Of a DNA stretch of 5,138 bases, positions 1-5,138 are shown one piece after another; position 1 is the first letter of the stretch, and every line of letters begins with the position of its first letter. Position numbers and translations under genes: made by a program. Location of the stretch: contig CADBKB010000102.1 in NCBI GenBank assembly GCA_902795095.1, positions 1-5,138 on the forward strand. The letters are read 5' to 3'. The notes below the pieces were generated by a model. That model searched no databases. It worked only from the letters and a program-made list of their open reading frames with translations, and was not told where the DNA came from. Origin of the DNA: Oscillospiraceae bacterium. GTDB lineage: Bacteria; Bacillota_A; Clostridia; Oscillospirales; Oscillospiraceae.

Positions 1-696
1 GGCCACGGCAATGTCCTGGCGCAGCCGTACGGCCCAACTCAGCAGCGTGGCGTACCACTGCGGCAAAGAGCCAAGCTCCACGAGCCTCTCGAGCGAGGTG
101 ATGCGATTCGAGAACTTCCTGATGGTCACATACGGCCCGTCGATGCCCACCGGGGCAGCCACGGCGTTCACGCGGTCGCCGTTGGCAAGGCGCGCGTTTA
201 CCAGAGGCGAGCTCTTGTCGAGGCGCCGGCCCAAGGGGGCAAGGATGCGGTCGACCACCATGAGGATCTGCTCGGGCGACTCGAAGCGCATGCTCGCGGG
301 ATGCAGCTGTCCATCCCGCTCGTAGTAGAGGGACGCGCAGCCGTTGACCATGACCTCCGACACGCGGTCGTCGTCCAGCAGGGGCTGTATCGGCCCCAAG
401 CCCACCACCTCGTCCAGCACGCGCGACGTGAGCTCCTCGCGCTCCGCCGGCAGGAGGCGCGAGAACCGCTCCTCGTTGAGGATGGCCTGACAGGTAACAC
501 GCAGCTCCGCGCGTGCCTGCTCGGTGTCGGGCGTGGCAACCATGGAGGCCACGGTGGCAAGCCCAAGGCGGCCAACCAGCTCTCGCTTCAGCGTGGAGGA
601 CAGCTCGTCGCCGCCGGCTGCAGCCTCGACCTGCGCTGTCTGCTCAAGCGCACCGGCGCGGGACTCCTGCTCGCGCACGCGCTCCAAGACCGTCAT
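1..696 (-). CDS. cpaF: CpaF/TadA-family Tad pilus secretion ATPase, N-terminal part (runs off left edge)
   Basis: This frame is open from an ATG at 696 to the window edge, giving the first 232 residues of a protein usually 400-500 residues long. CpaF/TadA is the cytoplasmic hexameric ATPase that drives Tad/Flp pilus assembly. Family marks seen are a helical N-terminal region (about 1-92), then GLGPIQPLLDDDRVSEVMVNG-like sequence at 99-119, R-LDKSSPLVNARLANGDRVN-like sequence at about 158-177, and TIRKFS at 191-196. The visible end, LRQDIAVA, is where homologues continue into the Walker A loop, so the nucleotide-binding motifs lie just outside the window. The start is well supported: GGAGG at 704-708 sits 7 bases upstream, and the ATG shares one base with the TAA of the preceding tadZ-like gene, implying translational coupling. 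Arginine codons are mostly CGC (16 of 24). The family call is confident; another type II/IV secretion ATPase is less likely given the TadZ-like neighbour. Confidence 0.93.
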   Translation of the reverse strand, partial: MTVLERVREQESRAGALEQTAQVEAAAGGDELSSTLKRELVGRLGLATVASMVATPDTEQARAELRVTCQAILNEERFSRLLPAEREELTSRVLDEVVGLGPIQPLLDDDRVSEVMVNGCASLYYERDGQLHPASMRFESPEQILMVVDRILAPLGRRLDKSSPLVNARLANGDRVNAVAAPVGIDGPYVTIRKFSNRITSLERLVELGSLPQWYATLLSWAVRLRQDIAVA

Positions 697-2075
697 TACA
701 CTGCCTCCCTATGTTTGCCAAAAAACGCGAGCCGCCGCTTCTTCGTCTGGTACTCGGCCGCCTTGCGCGCAGCCTCGTTGTCGGGCAGACGGCCCAGCTC
801 GGTCAGCGTCTGCGCCAGAAGCGATGCGGTGCACATCGTCATTGTGGAATCGATGCCCGCAAGCTCGTCGACCTTGCCGCCCGAGAAGAGCTCCTCGGCC
901 TCGATGCCCCCGTCTATCACGCGATGTATACGCGCGGTCTCAAGGCCCACCTCGGCACGGCCCTCGAAGGCGTTGGGCTTGACGCGCGGGTCGCCCAGGT
1001 TGACGACGCGCACGATCCTAGTGCGCGCCACACCTAGGCGCACGGCCAGTGCGCTGACCCGTGCGGCCGAGGCAACGGCTCCCGGCCTCTCGTCATGCAC
1101 GACCAGCAGGCGATCGCACGACTGCACGGCCTGTGCCACGCCATCGGTAAAGGTGGTTGAGGTGTCTACCAGCACCAGGTCGTAGCGCGTAGAGAGGTAC
1201 GAGAGCAGCGTCGCCACGTGCGGCATCACCAGCTCGGCCATCTCCGGGCGCTCGCAAGGCCCCCAAAGGTGCACGTGGTCGTTGCAGCGGATGCTCGACC
1301 TTCCCATCGATTCGGCCGTAGGAGTCCCGCCTGGGGCGATGCGCAGCAGGTCGGGGCCCTTGGGCACGCCAAAGCACGTGTGCAGGTTGCCGCATGACAA
1401 ATCGAGGTCTACCACGGCGACATCCATTCCCCACGACCCCGCCAGGCTCGCCATAAGCGCAATCAGCGAGGTCTTGCCCACGCCACCGCGGCCGGAGGCA
1501 ATCGTGAGGATGGGAGACGCATCGGCCGGGCGCGACGGAATCACCAGGGGCTCGACGTATCCCCGCACAGCAGGTTCCTTGCGCGGCTCCGCCCCAGCCG
1601 GAGCGGGAACATCCTCCACACGCGGCACCTCGGACAGGCGCGCGGCACCCTGGCTGGCCGCCTCTGGCTCTTGGGCAGGCTTGTGCGGTGCCACGCCGCC
1701 CTCGCCTGCCAGCTCCTTATGCGCCAGTGCGCTCTCGAGCGCTGGGGCGATCGTTGCATCCACCACCTGTGAGATGCCTGCCCGGCGTGCCCGCGAGCGA
1801 AGCGATCCGCTCGCACCGCGCGCAACCAGCACAACCTCTCCGGCCAGCCCGTCACGCACCACCGCAGCGGCCAAGTTCATGTCGGACACGCCGTCTTCGG
1901 TGTGGCCGATGATGGCACCAACGGTGCCCGGTTCCTCTTCCCTGAAACGTTCGCGCAGCTCCTGAGCATTGCGGGCGAACACCACCGCCGAACCTGGCGC
2001 AATCCTCTTCAGCGCCATCAGCACCTCGCGACGCCCCGCCTGCTCGGCATAGCCCAGCCAAAGTTCACACGTCAC
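696..2075 (-). CDS. tadZ: TadZ/CpaE-like Tad pilus localisation ATPase (MinD/ParA superfamily)
   Basis: A complete 459-residue protein starting at GTG. TadZ/CpaE proteins join an atypical response-regulator-like domain to a MinD/ParA-type ATPase and are thought to place the Tad secretion machine in the cell. Residues 1-120 look like a receiver fold whose expected phospho-acceptor Asp after the third strand is missing (VGAIIGH at 52-58), as is usual in this family. Residues 121-185 are a Pro/Ala/Glu-rich linker. The ATPase domain has Walker A GRGGVGKTS (195-203), a VDLDL switch motif (222-226) and Walker B-like DLVLVDT (299-305). The first lysine of the deviant Walker A (KGGVGKT) is an arginine here, while the P-loop lysine K201 is kept. 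The frame is open up to 2195, but those extra 40 codons are basic, low-complexity sequence that overlaps the upstream coding frame and crosses the junction. The GTG at 2075 has GGAGG 8 bases upstream, so I use it. The stop overlaps the cpaF start by one base. Confidence 0.9.
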   Translation of the reverse strand: MTCELWLGYAEQAGRREVLMALKRIAPGSAVVFARNAQELRERFREEEPGTVGAIIGHTEDGVSDMNLAAAVVRDGLAGEVVLVARGASGSLRSRARRAGISQVVDATIAPALESALAHKELAGEGGVAPHKPAQEPEAASQGAARLSEVPRVEDVPAPAGAEPRKEPAVRGYVEPLVIPSRPADASPILTIASGRGGVGKTSLIALMASLAGSWGMDVAVVDLDLSCGNLHTCFGVPKGPDLLRIAPGGTPTAESMGRSSIRCNDHVHLWGPCERPEMAELVMPHVATLLSYLSTRYDLVLVDTSTTFTDGVAQAVQSCDRLLVVHDERPGAVASAARVSALAVRLGVARTRIVRVVNLGDPRVKPNAFEGRAEVGLETARIHRVIDGGIEAEELFSGGKVDELAGIDSTMTMCTASLLAQTLTELGRLPDNEAARKAAEYQTKKRRLAFFGKHREAV

Positions 2076-2076
2076 C

Positions 2077-2136
2077 CTATTCGCCTCCCTCTTCTGGCAC
2101 CACCTCAGCGGGCGCCTCTGCTTCCTGTGCCGGTTC
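2077..2136 (-). CDS. C-terminal remnant of an upstream Tad-operon gene (identity unknown)
   Basis: About 19 codons reading EPAQEAEAPAEVVPEEGGE and then TAG. The acidic, Pro/Ala/Glu-rich composition looks like a flexible protein tail. The stop lies one base before the tadZ-like GTG, as expected for the preceding gene of the operon. The other two minus-strand frames here give a basic Arg/Gln-rich string or an early TGA, so this acidic frame is the likely coding one. In many Tad loci the gene before cpaE/tadZ is cpaB/rcpC, but 19 residues cannot show that. The rest of the gene is absent: upstream of about 2137 the sequence becomes an ABC transporter. The exact left limit is uncertain by several bases. 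Confidence 0.55.
   Translation of the reverse strand, partial: EPAQEAEAPAEVVPEEGGE
2084..2088 (-). promoter_or_regulatory. Ribosome binding site that fixes the GTG start of the tadZ-like gene
   Basis: GGAGG on the minus strand, 8 bases before the GTG at 2075. It lies inside the last codons of the upstream frame, whose TAG (2077-2079) is one base before the GTG. This tight stop-start spacing indicates an operon with coupled translation and argues against the longer ATG start at 2195. Confidence 0.75.
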
Positions 2137-2140
2137 GAGG
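2131..2140. other. Junction between two unrelated DNA segments
   Basis: On the minus strand, ABC exporter codons end with ...GAG ACC CTC (2137-2145) and the Tad-operon tail begins GAA CCG GCA CAG. Both genes are incomplete at this single point. I see no inverted repeats, target-site duplication, integrase, transposase or tRNA nearby. The precise base cannot be fixed without homologues; a few bases of microhomology could blur it. Confidence 0.75.
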
Positions 2141-2515
2141 GTCTCCACGTCGTTGGTGACCCGGGTGACGATCCGCCCGACGGGGGTGATGTCAAAGAAC
2201 CGCAGGGACAGCTTGTGGATGTGGGTGAAGATCTCCTGCCGGAGCTGGAAGATGATGGACTGGCCCAGCTTCTGGAGCATGAGCATCTGGATCATGTTGC
2301 AGACGGTGGCCAGAATCAGCAGTCCGATGTAGAGCAGGAAGAACCGAACGATGGTGGAAAACAGCCCGCCGGAGGTGATGGTGTCGATGGCGCGGCCGAT
2401 GATGATGGGCCGGAGCAGGTTGCCTGCGGTGGCCGCCAGCACCAGGATCAGCGCCAGGAGCAGGGTGGGGAAGTGGGGCCTCAGATACCCCATGAGGCGG
2501 AGGAACACGCCCTTA

Positions 2516-4414
2516 CTATTCTGCTGCATGGAGGGCCTCCTTTTCCGCCTGGAGCTGAAGCTCCAGCTGCTGCTGCTCATAGAGCCGGGCGTACCGCCCG
2601 TCCTTTCGGAGCAGCTCCTCGTGGGTGCCGGATTCGGCGCAGACGCCGTCCTCCAGGAATAGGATCCGGTCCGCGGACTGAACGGTGCTGACCCGGTGGG
2701 CGATGAGGATGGTGGTCTTTCCAGCGCGAAGCTCCTTCAGGGCCTTGAGAATGTGGGCCTCGGTATCGGTGTCCACGGCGGACAGCGCGTCGTCCAGGAT
2801 CAGGATGTCCGCGTCTTTCATCAGCGCCCGGGCAATGGCGGTGCGCTGCTTCTGCCCGCCGGACAGGGTGACGCCCCGTTCGCCCACCACGGTGGCGTAG
2901 TTCTTCGGGAATTCCATGATGTTATCGTGAATGTCCGCGGCCTTTGCCGCCTCCTGCACCGCGTCCAGATCGCCCCAGCGGCGGTCGTTTTCGTTCTCCC
3001 GCTGTGCCATCTCCTGCTCCACCCACTGCTCAGCCGCCTCCTTCTGCCCGAGGAAAACCTTTGTGCTGATGGGCGGATCCGGCGGCGCCTGGTCCAGCGT
3101 CCGGGTGGCAAAGGCAATGTTGGTCTGGATGGTATCCGAGAACAGCAGGTTCTCCTGGGGGACCACCGCCATGTGCTCCCGCAGAGCGGCGATGGGGATG
3201 GTGCGGATATCGTGTCCGCCCACAAAGATCTGCCCCGGCTCCGGATTATAGACCCGGGAGAGCAGAGAGGCGAGGGTGGACTTGCCGCAGCCGGTCCGGC
3301 CCAGGATGCCGATGGTGGCGCCTTCCGGGATCTCCGCGGAAAAGCCGGAGAAGACCTCCGGGAGATCCTGCCCGTAGCGGAAATGCAGATTTTCAAACCG
3401 GATGCCGCTGCCGGGATCCGTGATTTCCGGGTCGGTCAGATCGTCGTCCGCCACGTCCGGCTGCCGCTCGAACAGACCCTTTACCCGGCGCCACGAGGCG
3501 GCGCCCTGGGAGATCAGGGTGATGGATTCGCCGGCGGCCATCATGGGCCAGACCAGAGTCATCACATAGGTGTTGAAGGCCACAAAGCGGCCCACGGTGA
3601 TGTCGCCCCGGAGTACCAGGTATCCTCCGTAGAGCAGGGTCAGGGCTGTGGAGATCCCGATGAGACCGTCCAGGATCGGCAGTACAATTGCCCGGAGCCG
3701 CACCACCCGCAGATTGGCGGCCTGGGTCTCCCGATTGGCCCGGCGGAAGGCGTCGAGCTCCTGCTTTTCCTGGACAAAGGCCTTGACCACGCGGATGCCG
3801 GACAGGCTCTCCTGGACCCGGTCAGACAGTCCGGCAAAGACCTCCTGCTTTTTGGTGTAGCGGTCCGACATGGCCTTGCCGTAGCGGCTGCCGCCGAAGA
3901 GGATCACCAGCAGGGGAATCATGGCCAGGAGGGTCAGCTTCAGGTTTACATAAAATATCATCTTGGCCAGGACCATCACCGCCAGAACCACGCTGTCGAA
4001 GGTGGTGAGGATGGCGGGACCCACCGCCATGCGGATGGCGTCCATGTCGTTGGTGAAGTAGGCCATCAGGTCGCCGGTCTTGTTGTGCTGGAAAAAGCTG
4101 CTGGAGAGGGTCGTCAGATGGCCGTAGAGATTTTCCCGCAGGTCCCGTTCCACCCGCCGGGAGGCGCCGAAGATCAGCACCCGCCATCCCAGCCGCATTC
4201 CCGCCACAAGGGCGGCGATGCCCACGATCAGCAGCACGTCCCGCAGCAGTATCGAGCCGGCAAAGTTCCCGGCGGTCAGTCCGTCGGTGATCTCGCCGGT
4301 GAGCTGGGGGATGAACAAATCCAGAAAATCCACCGCCAGAAGACAGCCCAATCCGAACAGATACTGCCAGAAGTATTTCAGGATACTTCTCCGCAGAGAG
4401 GGCGCTTGTTGCAT
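2516..4414 (-). CDS. ABC half-transporter of a heterodimeric exporter (BmrC/YheI, LmrC, EfrA, TM287 type)
   Basis: A complete 632-residue half-transporter (635 if started at ATG 4423). It should pair with the downstream half-transporter as a membrane exporter, plausibly for drugs or other hydrophobic compounds; the substrate cannot be read from sequence. Residues 1-310 form the six-helix exporter domain, with the coupling motif SSFFQHNKTGDLMAYFTND at about 105-123. The ATPase domain has Walker A GRTGCGKST (372-380), Q-loop Q420, signature LSGGQ (517-521), Walker B ILILD (537-541), D-loop SAVD (545-548) and H-loop H573. The residue after Walker B is D542 rather than glutamate, marking the degenerate-site subunit as in TM287 and BmrC. 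About 35-40 extra residues, charged and Trp-containing, lie between the Q-loop and the signature (roughly 438-485). I prefer ATG 4414 because AAGGAG (4425-4430) is 10 bases upstream, but only one base from the ATG at 4423. The C-terminus is Gln/Glu/Leu-rich, possibly helical. The gene overlaps the partner start by 14 bases. Confidence 0.93.
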   Translation of the reverse strand: MQQAPSLRRSILKYFWQYLFGLGCLLAVDFLDLFIPQLTGEITDGLTAGNFAGSILLRDVLLIVGIAALVAGMRLGWRVLIFGASRRVERDLRENLYGHLTTLSSSFFQHNKTGDLMAYFTNDMDAIRMAVGPAILTTFDSVVLAVMVLAKMIFYVNLKLTLLAMIPLLVILFGGSRYGKAMSDRYTKKQEVFAGLSDRVQESLSGIRVVKAFVQEKQELDAFRRANRETQAANLRVVRLRAIVLPILDGLIGISTALTLLYGGYLVLRGDITVGRFVAFNTYVMTLVWPMMAAGESITLISQGAASWRRVKGLFERQPDVADDDLTDPEITDPGSGIRFENLHFRYGQDLPEVFSGFSAEIPEGATIGILGRTGCGKSTLASLLSRVYNPEPGQIFVGGHDIRTIPIAALREHMAVVPQENLLFSDTIQTNIAFATRTLDQAPPDPPISTKVFLGQKEAAEQWVEQEMAQRENENDRRWGDLDAVQEAAKAADIHDNIMEFPKNYATVVGERGVTLSGGQKQRTAIARALMKDADILILDDALSAVDTDTEAHILKALKELRAGKTTILIAHRVSTVQSADRILFLEDGVCAESGTHEELLRKDGRYARLYEQQQLELQLQAEKEALHAAE

Positions 4415-4424
4415 ACGATTCATT

Positions 4425-4430
4425 CTCCTT
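4425..4430 (-). promoter_or_regulatory. Ribosome binding site of the ABC half-transporter; favours ATG 4414 over 4423
   Basis: AAGGAG on the minus strand. Ten bases separate it from the ATG at 4414, but only one base from the in-frame ATG at 4423, which is too close for normal initiation. The two proteins differ only by three N-terminal residues. Confidence 0.6.
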
Positions 4431-4434
4431 GTTC

Positions 4435-4448
4435 TGATAGTCCTATCA
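4435..4448. promoter_or_regulatory. Perfect inverted repeat at the transporter promoter, candidate operator
   Basis: TGATAG-TC-CTATCA is a perfect 6+6 bp inverted repeat with a 2-bp centre. It touches the last base of the -10 hexamer and covers the expected transcription start, where a bound repressor would block initiation. Half-sites of this form are bound by dimeric helix-turn-helix repressors; the tetO operator has the same half-sites in opposite order (CTATCA-N-TGATAG). No regulator gene is in the window, so the cognate factor is unknown. Confidence 0.45.
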
Positions 4449-4476
4449 TTGTACCATTCGGGCGCCTGTTTGACAA
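4448..4476 (-). promoter_or_regulatory. Sigma-A-type promoter for the ABC transporter operon
   Basis: On the minus strand, TTGTCA (4471-4476) and TACAAT (4448-4453) each match consensus at 5 of 6 positions and are separated by exactly 17 bases. A TGG triplet directly before the -10 gives an extended -10 element. Transcription should start near 4441, leaving a leader of roughly 27 bases with the ribosome binding site. There is no room for a long attenuator of the bmrB type known for bmrCD in Bacillus subtilis. Confidence 0.7.
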
Positions 4477-4504
4477 GTTTTTAGTGGAAGCATGGACAGC
4501 GCTG

Positions 4505-4513
4505 TGCTACAAT
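4505..4513 (+). promoter_or_regulatory. Extended -10 promoter for the 109-residue protein gene
   Basis: TGC-TACAAT forms an extended -10 element with -10 hexamer at 4508-4513. No good -35 hexamer lies 16-18 bases upstream, consistent with an extended -10 promoter. Transcription would start near 4520, just before the ribosome binding site. The in-frame ATG at 4512 overlaps the -10 and so is not the start codon. Confidence 0.5.
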
Positions 4514-4535
4514 GGACGGGAGAGGAGGGGATCCC

Positions 4536-4865
4536 ATGGAACTGCCGGATCAAACTTACAACGAAATGCTGCGTCGGGAACTGACGGGGCGGATCCTTCG
4601 GGCGGACGATATGCCCCGGGCCCATCAGGGACGGCCCATGTATGCCTTCTGGGGGGAGGAGCTGGGCTTCGGTGCCGGGGACGTCCACCAGAACCGGGCC
4701 TACCGGATCTATCTGGACTTTGATGAAAACCGGGTGGTGACCGGCGTGGACGTGGTGGTGGAGGGGGAACTGATCAGTCCCTGCAGCGGCTATTTCCCGG
4801 AAGCGCTGGATCCCTTCGACTATGAGCGGGTGCGGGACTGGTGCCTCAGCCATGTGGAATCATAA
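4536..4865 (+). CDS. Uncharacterised 109-residue protein
   Basis: I do not recognise the family. The ATG at 4536 has GGAGG at 4524-4528, 7 bases upstream; the earlier in-frame ATG at 4512 lies inside the putative -10 element and has no ribosome binding site. The protein is soluble-looking, with no signal peptide or membrane helix. It is acidic and aromatic, with a middle region suggesting strands (YRIYLDFDENRVVTGVDVVV at about 56-75) and a possible C-terminal helix (FDYERVRDWCLSHVES). There are two cysteines (83 and 104). Arginine codons are CGG in 10 of 11 cases, matching the right-hand part and unlike the Tad genes. It is transcribed divergently from the ABC transporter, and the 96-base gap to the next gene has its own promoter-like site, so a shared function is not implied. 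That it is a real gene is well supported by start signals and codon use; its role is unknown. Confidence 0.75.
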   Translation: MELPDQTYNEMLRRELTGRILRADDMPRAHQGRPMYAFWGEELGFGAGDVHQNRAYRIYLDFDENRVVTGVDVVVEGELISPCSGYFPEALDPFDYERVRDWCLSHVES

Positions 4866-4917
4866 CCGGGCGTTATCTACTATAAACAGGATGTATAGGA
4901 AAAGCGCCGGATCTGTG

Positions 4918-4926
4918 TGCTATAAT
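4918..4926 (+). promoter_or_regulatory. Extended -10 promoter for the flavin oxidoreductase gene
   Basis: TGC-TATAAT gives a consensus -10 hexamer (4921-4926) with an extended TG. The upstream -35 position is poor (GGAAAA at 17-base spacing). The gap 4866-4961 shows no intrinsic terminator with a U-tract, so read-through from the upstream gene may add to expression. Confidence 0.55.
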
Positions 4927-4961
4927 ATCGGTGAGAAATCGAAAGAACAGGAGGAACTGGA

Positions 4962-5138
4962 ATGTCAAATCCCTATGAATGTCTTTTGTCGCCCCTGAAG
5001 ATCGGCAATGTGACCCTGAAAAACCGAATGATGGGCTCCAAGTGCGCCCTGCAGAGCTTCACGCTGGAGCAGGCGGCGGAGTTTTACGGCGACATGGCAA
5101 GAAACGGCGCCGCCATGGTGACGGTGGCCATGGGCGAC
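4962..5138 (+). CDS. Old Yellow Enzyme-family NADH:flavin oxidoreductase, N-terminal part (runs off right edge)
   Basis: The first 59 residues of a protein whose family is normally 350-670 residues long. The opening LLSPLKIGNVTLKNRMM at about 8-24 is the typical first strand of OYE-like FMN barrels, and FYGDMARNGAAMVTVAMGD (41-59) matches the usual yy-x-A-x-gGa-a-vt segment at the second strand. Members reduce activated C=C bonds using NAD(P)H through bound FMN; some larger forms also carry an Fe-S cluster and an FAD domain. The substrate and subtype cannot be told from this fragment. The segment between NRMM and the following helix (GSKCALQSFTLEQ) is shorter and less Pro/Met-rich than the common NRivmaPM version. 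The ATG has AGGAGG at 4949-4954, 7 bases upstream, and a promoter-like element ends 35 bases before it. It is cytoplasmic, with no signal peptide. Confidence 0.85.
   Translation, partial: MSNPYECLLSPLKIGNVTLKNRMMGSKCALQSFTLEQAAEFYGDMARNGAAMVTVAMGD

Larger units (their letters stand above)
2077..2529 (-). pseudogene. ABC exporter half-transporter (BmrD/LmrD/EfrB-like partner), truncated at the junction and fused to a foreign tail
   Basis: The frame starts at ATG 2529, with AGGAGG ending 6 bases upstream, and encodes 150 residues. Residues 1-131 are the start of an ABC exporter transmembrane domain: hydrophobic helices at about 21-43 and 58-80, then the ICL1/coupling-helix stretch ending RFFDITPVGRIVTRVTNDVETL, a hallmark of type IV ABC exporters. 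Homologues continue with four more membrane helices and a nucleotide-binding domain, about 450 further residues. Here the protein switches to EPAQEAEAPAEVVPEEGGE and stops, so the ATPase domain is wholly missing. The frame is kept across the join, probably by chance. The start overlaps the upstream half-transporter by 14 bases, typical of heterodimer gene pairs. The missing half would be expected to carry the canonical catalytic glutamate that the partner lacks. As it stands the product could not hydrolyse ATP. Confidence 0.85.

Noticed and set aside
301..1185. A 294-codon plus-strand open frame opposite cpaF and tadZ
   Set aside because: It is antisense to two recognisable Tad genes, spans their boundary, and has the composition of a shadow frame.
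2076..2195. A longer N-terminus for the tadZ-like protein starting at ATG 2195
   Set aside because: The added 40 residues cross the junction, are basic low-complexity sequence in a frame overlapping the upstream coding tail, and have no family similarity; the GTG at 2075 has a proper ribosome binding site.
4470..4475. TTGACA on the plus strand as a -35 box for the 109-residue gene
   Set aside because: It lies 32 bases before the TACAAT -10, far beyond the workable spacing, and no -10 lies 16-18 bases downstream. It reads as TTGTCA on the other strand, where it fits the transporter promoter with exact 17-base spacing.
2696..4723. A 675-codon open frame on the plus strand, opposite the ABC half-transporter
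   Set aside because: It is antisense to a clear ABC exporter gene and full of Gly/His/Gln/Arg low-complexity sequence typical of mirror frames of GC-rich genes. It has no recognisable domain and also runs across the divergent promoter region into another gene.
4866..4915. Possible intrinsic terminator after the 109-residue gene (CCGGGCGTT ... AGCGCCGG)
   Set aside because: The arms pair imperfectly, are about 30 bases apart and have no following T-run.
1..5138. CRISPR arrays, tRNA or rRNA genes, insertion sequences, phage genes, riboswitches
   Set aside because: No regularly spaced repeats, conserved RNA core sequences, transposase or integrase motifs, or long leaders were seen on either strand.
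1..5138. A new combined system linking pilus assembly, ABC export and a flavin enzyme
   Set aside because: The proximity depends entirely on a junction where both genes are broken and codon habit changes; the simplest reading is two unrelated loci joined together.

Overview
The window appears to be two unrelated pieces of bacterial DNA joined near position 2135. The left part (about 1-2136) is GC-rich, prefers CGC for arginine, and carries adjacent, nearly overlapping minus-strand genes of a Tad/Flp pilus assembly operon. This style fits a high-GC actinobacterium, possibly a gut coriobacterium. The right part (about 2137-5138) prefers CGG for arginine, has strong AGGAGG-type ribosome binding sites, and resembles a Clostridia/Oscillospirales-like Firmicute. 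Both taxonomic guesses come from codon style and gene content alone and are only moderately secure.

Left part, in transcription order (right to left): the last ~19 residues of an unidentified upstream protein (a CpaB/RcpC-type gene is the natural candidate from usual Tad gene order). Next is a TadZ/CpaE-like localisation ATPase (GTG start at 2075). Last is the N-terminal 232 residues of a CpaF/TadA secretion ATPase, which leaves the window just before its expected Walker A loop. TadZ is thought to position the Tad machine at the cell pole and CpaF/TadA to power pilus assembly.

Right part: a divergent locus. On the minus strand lies a complete ABC half-transporter of the heterodimeric exporter type (BmrC/YheI, LmrC, EfrA, TM287-like) with a degenerate catalytic site. 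It overlaps by 14 bases the start of its partner half-transporter, which is cut off after about 131 residues at the junction. On the plus strand are a 109-residue protein of unknown family and the first 59 residues of an Old Yellow Enzyme family NADH:flavin oxidoreductase. The 121-base divergent intergenic region holds a good sigma-A-type promoter for the transporter with a 14-bp perfect inverted repeat directly at its expected transcription start (a candidate operator), plus an extended -10 promoter for the plus-strand gene.

The most notable signal is the junction: both genes that meet there are broken at the same point, no mobile element or repeat is visible, and codon preference changes across it. 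A chimeric assembly or cloning join is the simplest explanation; a real recombination is possible and testable. I see no CRISPR array, tRNA, rRNA, insertion sequence, phage gene or clear intrinsic terminator, and no convincing new biological system. No stretch longer than 300 bases lacks a gene.
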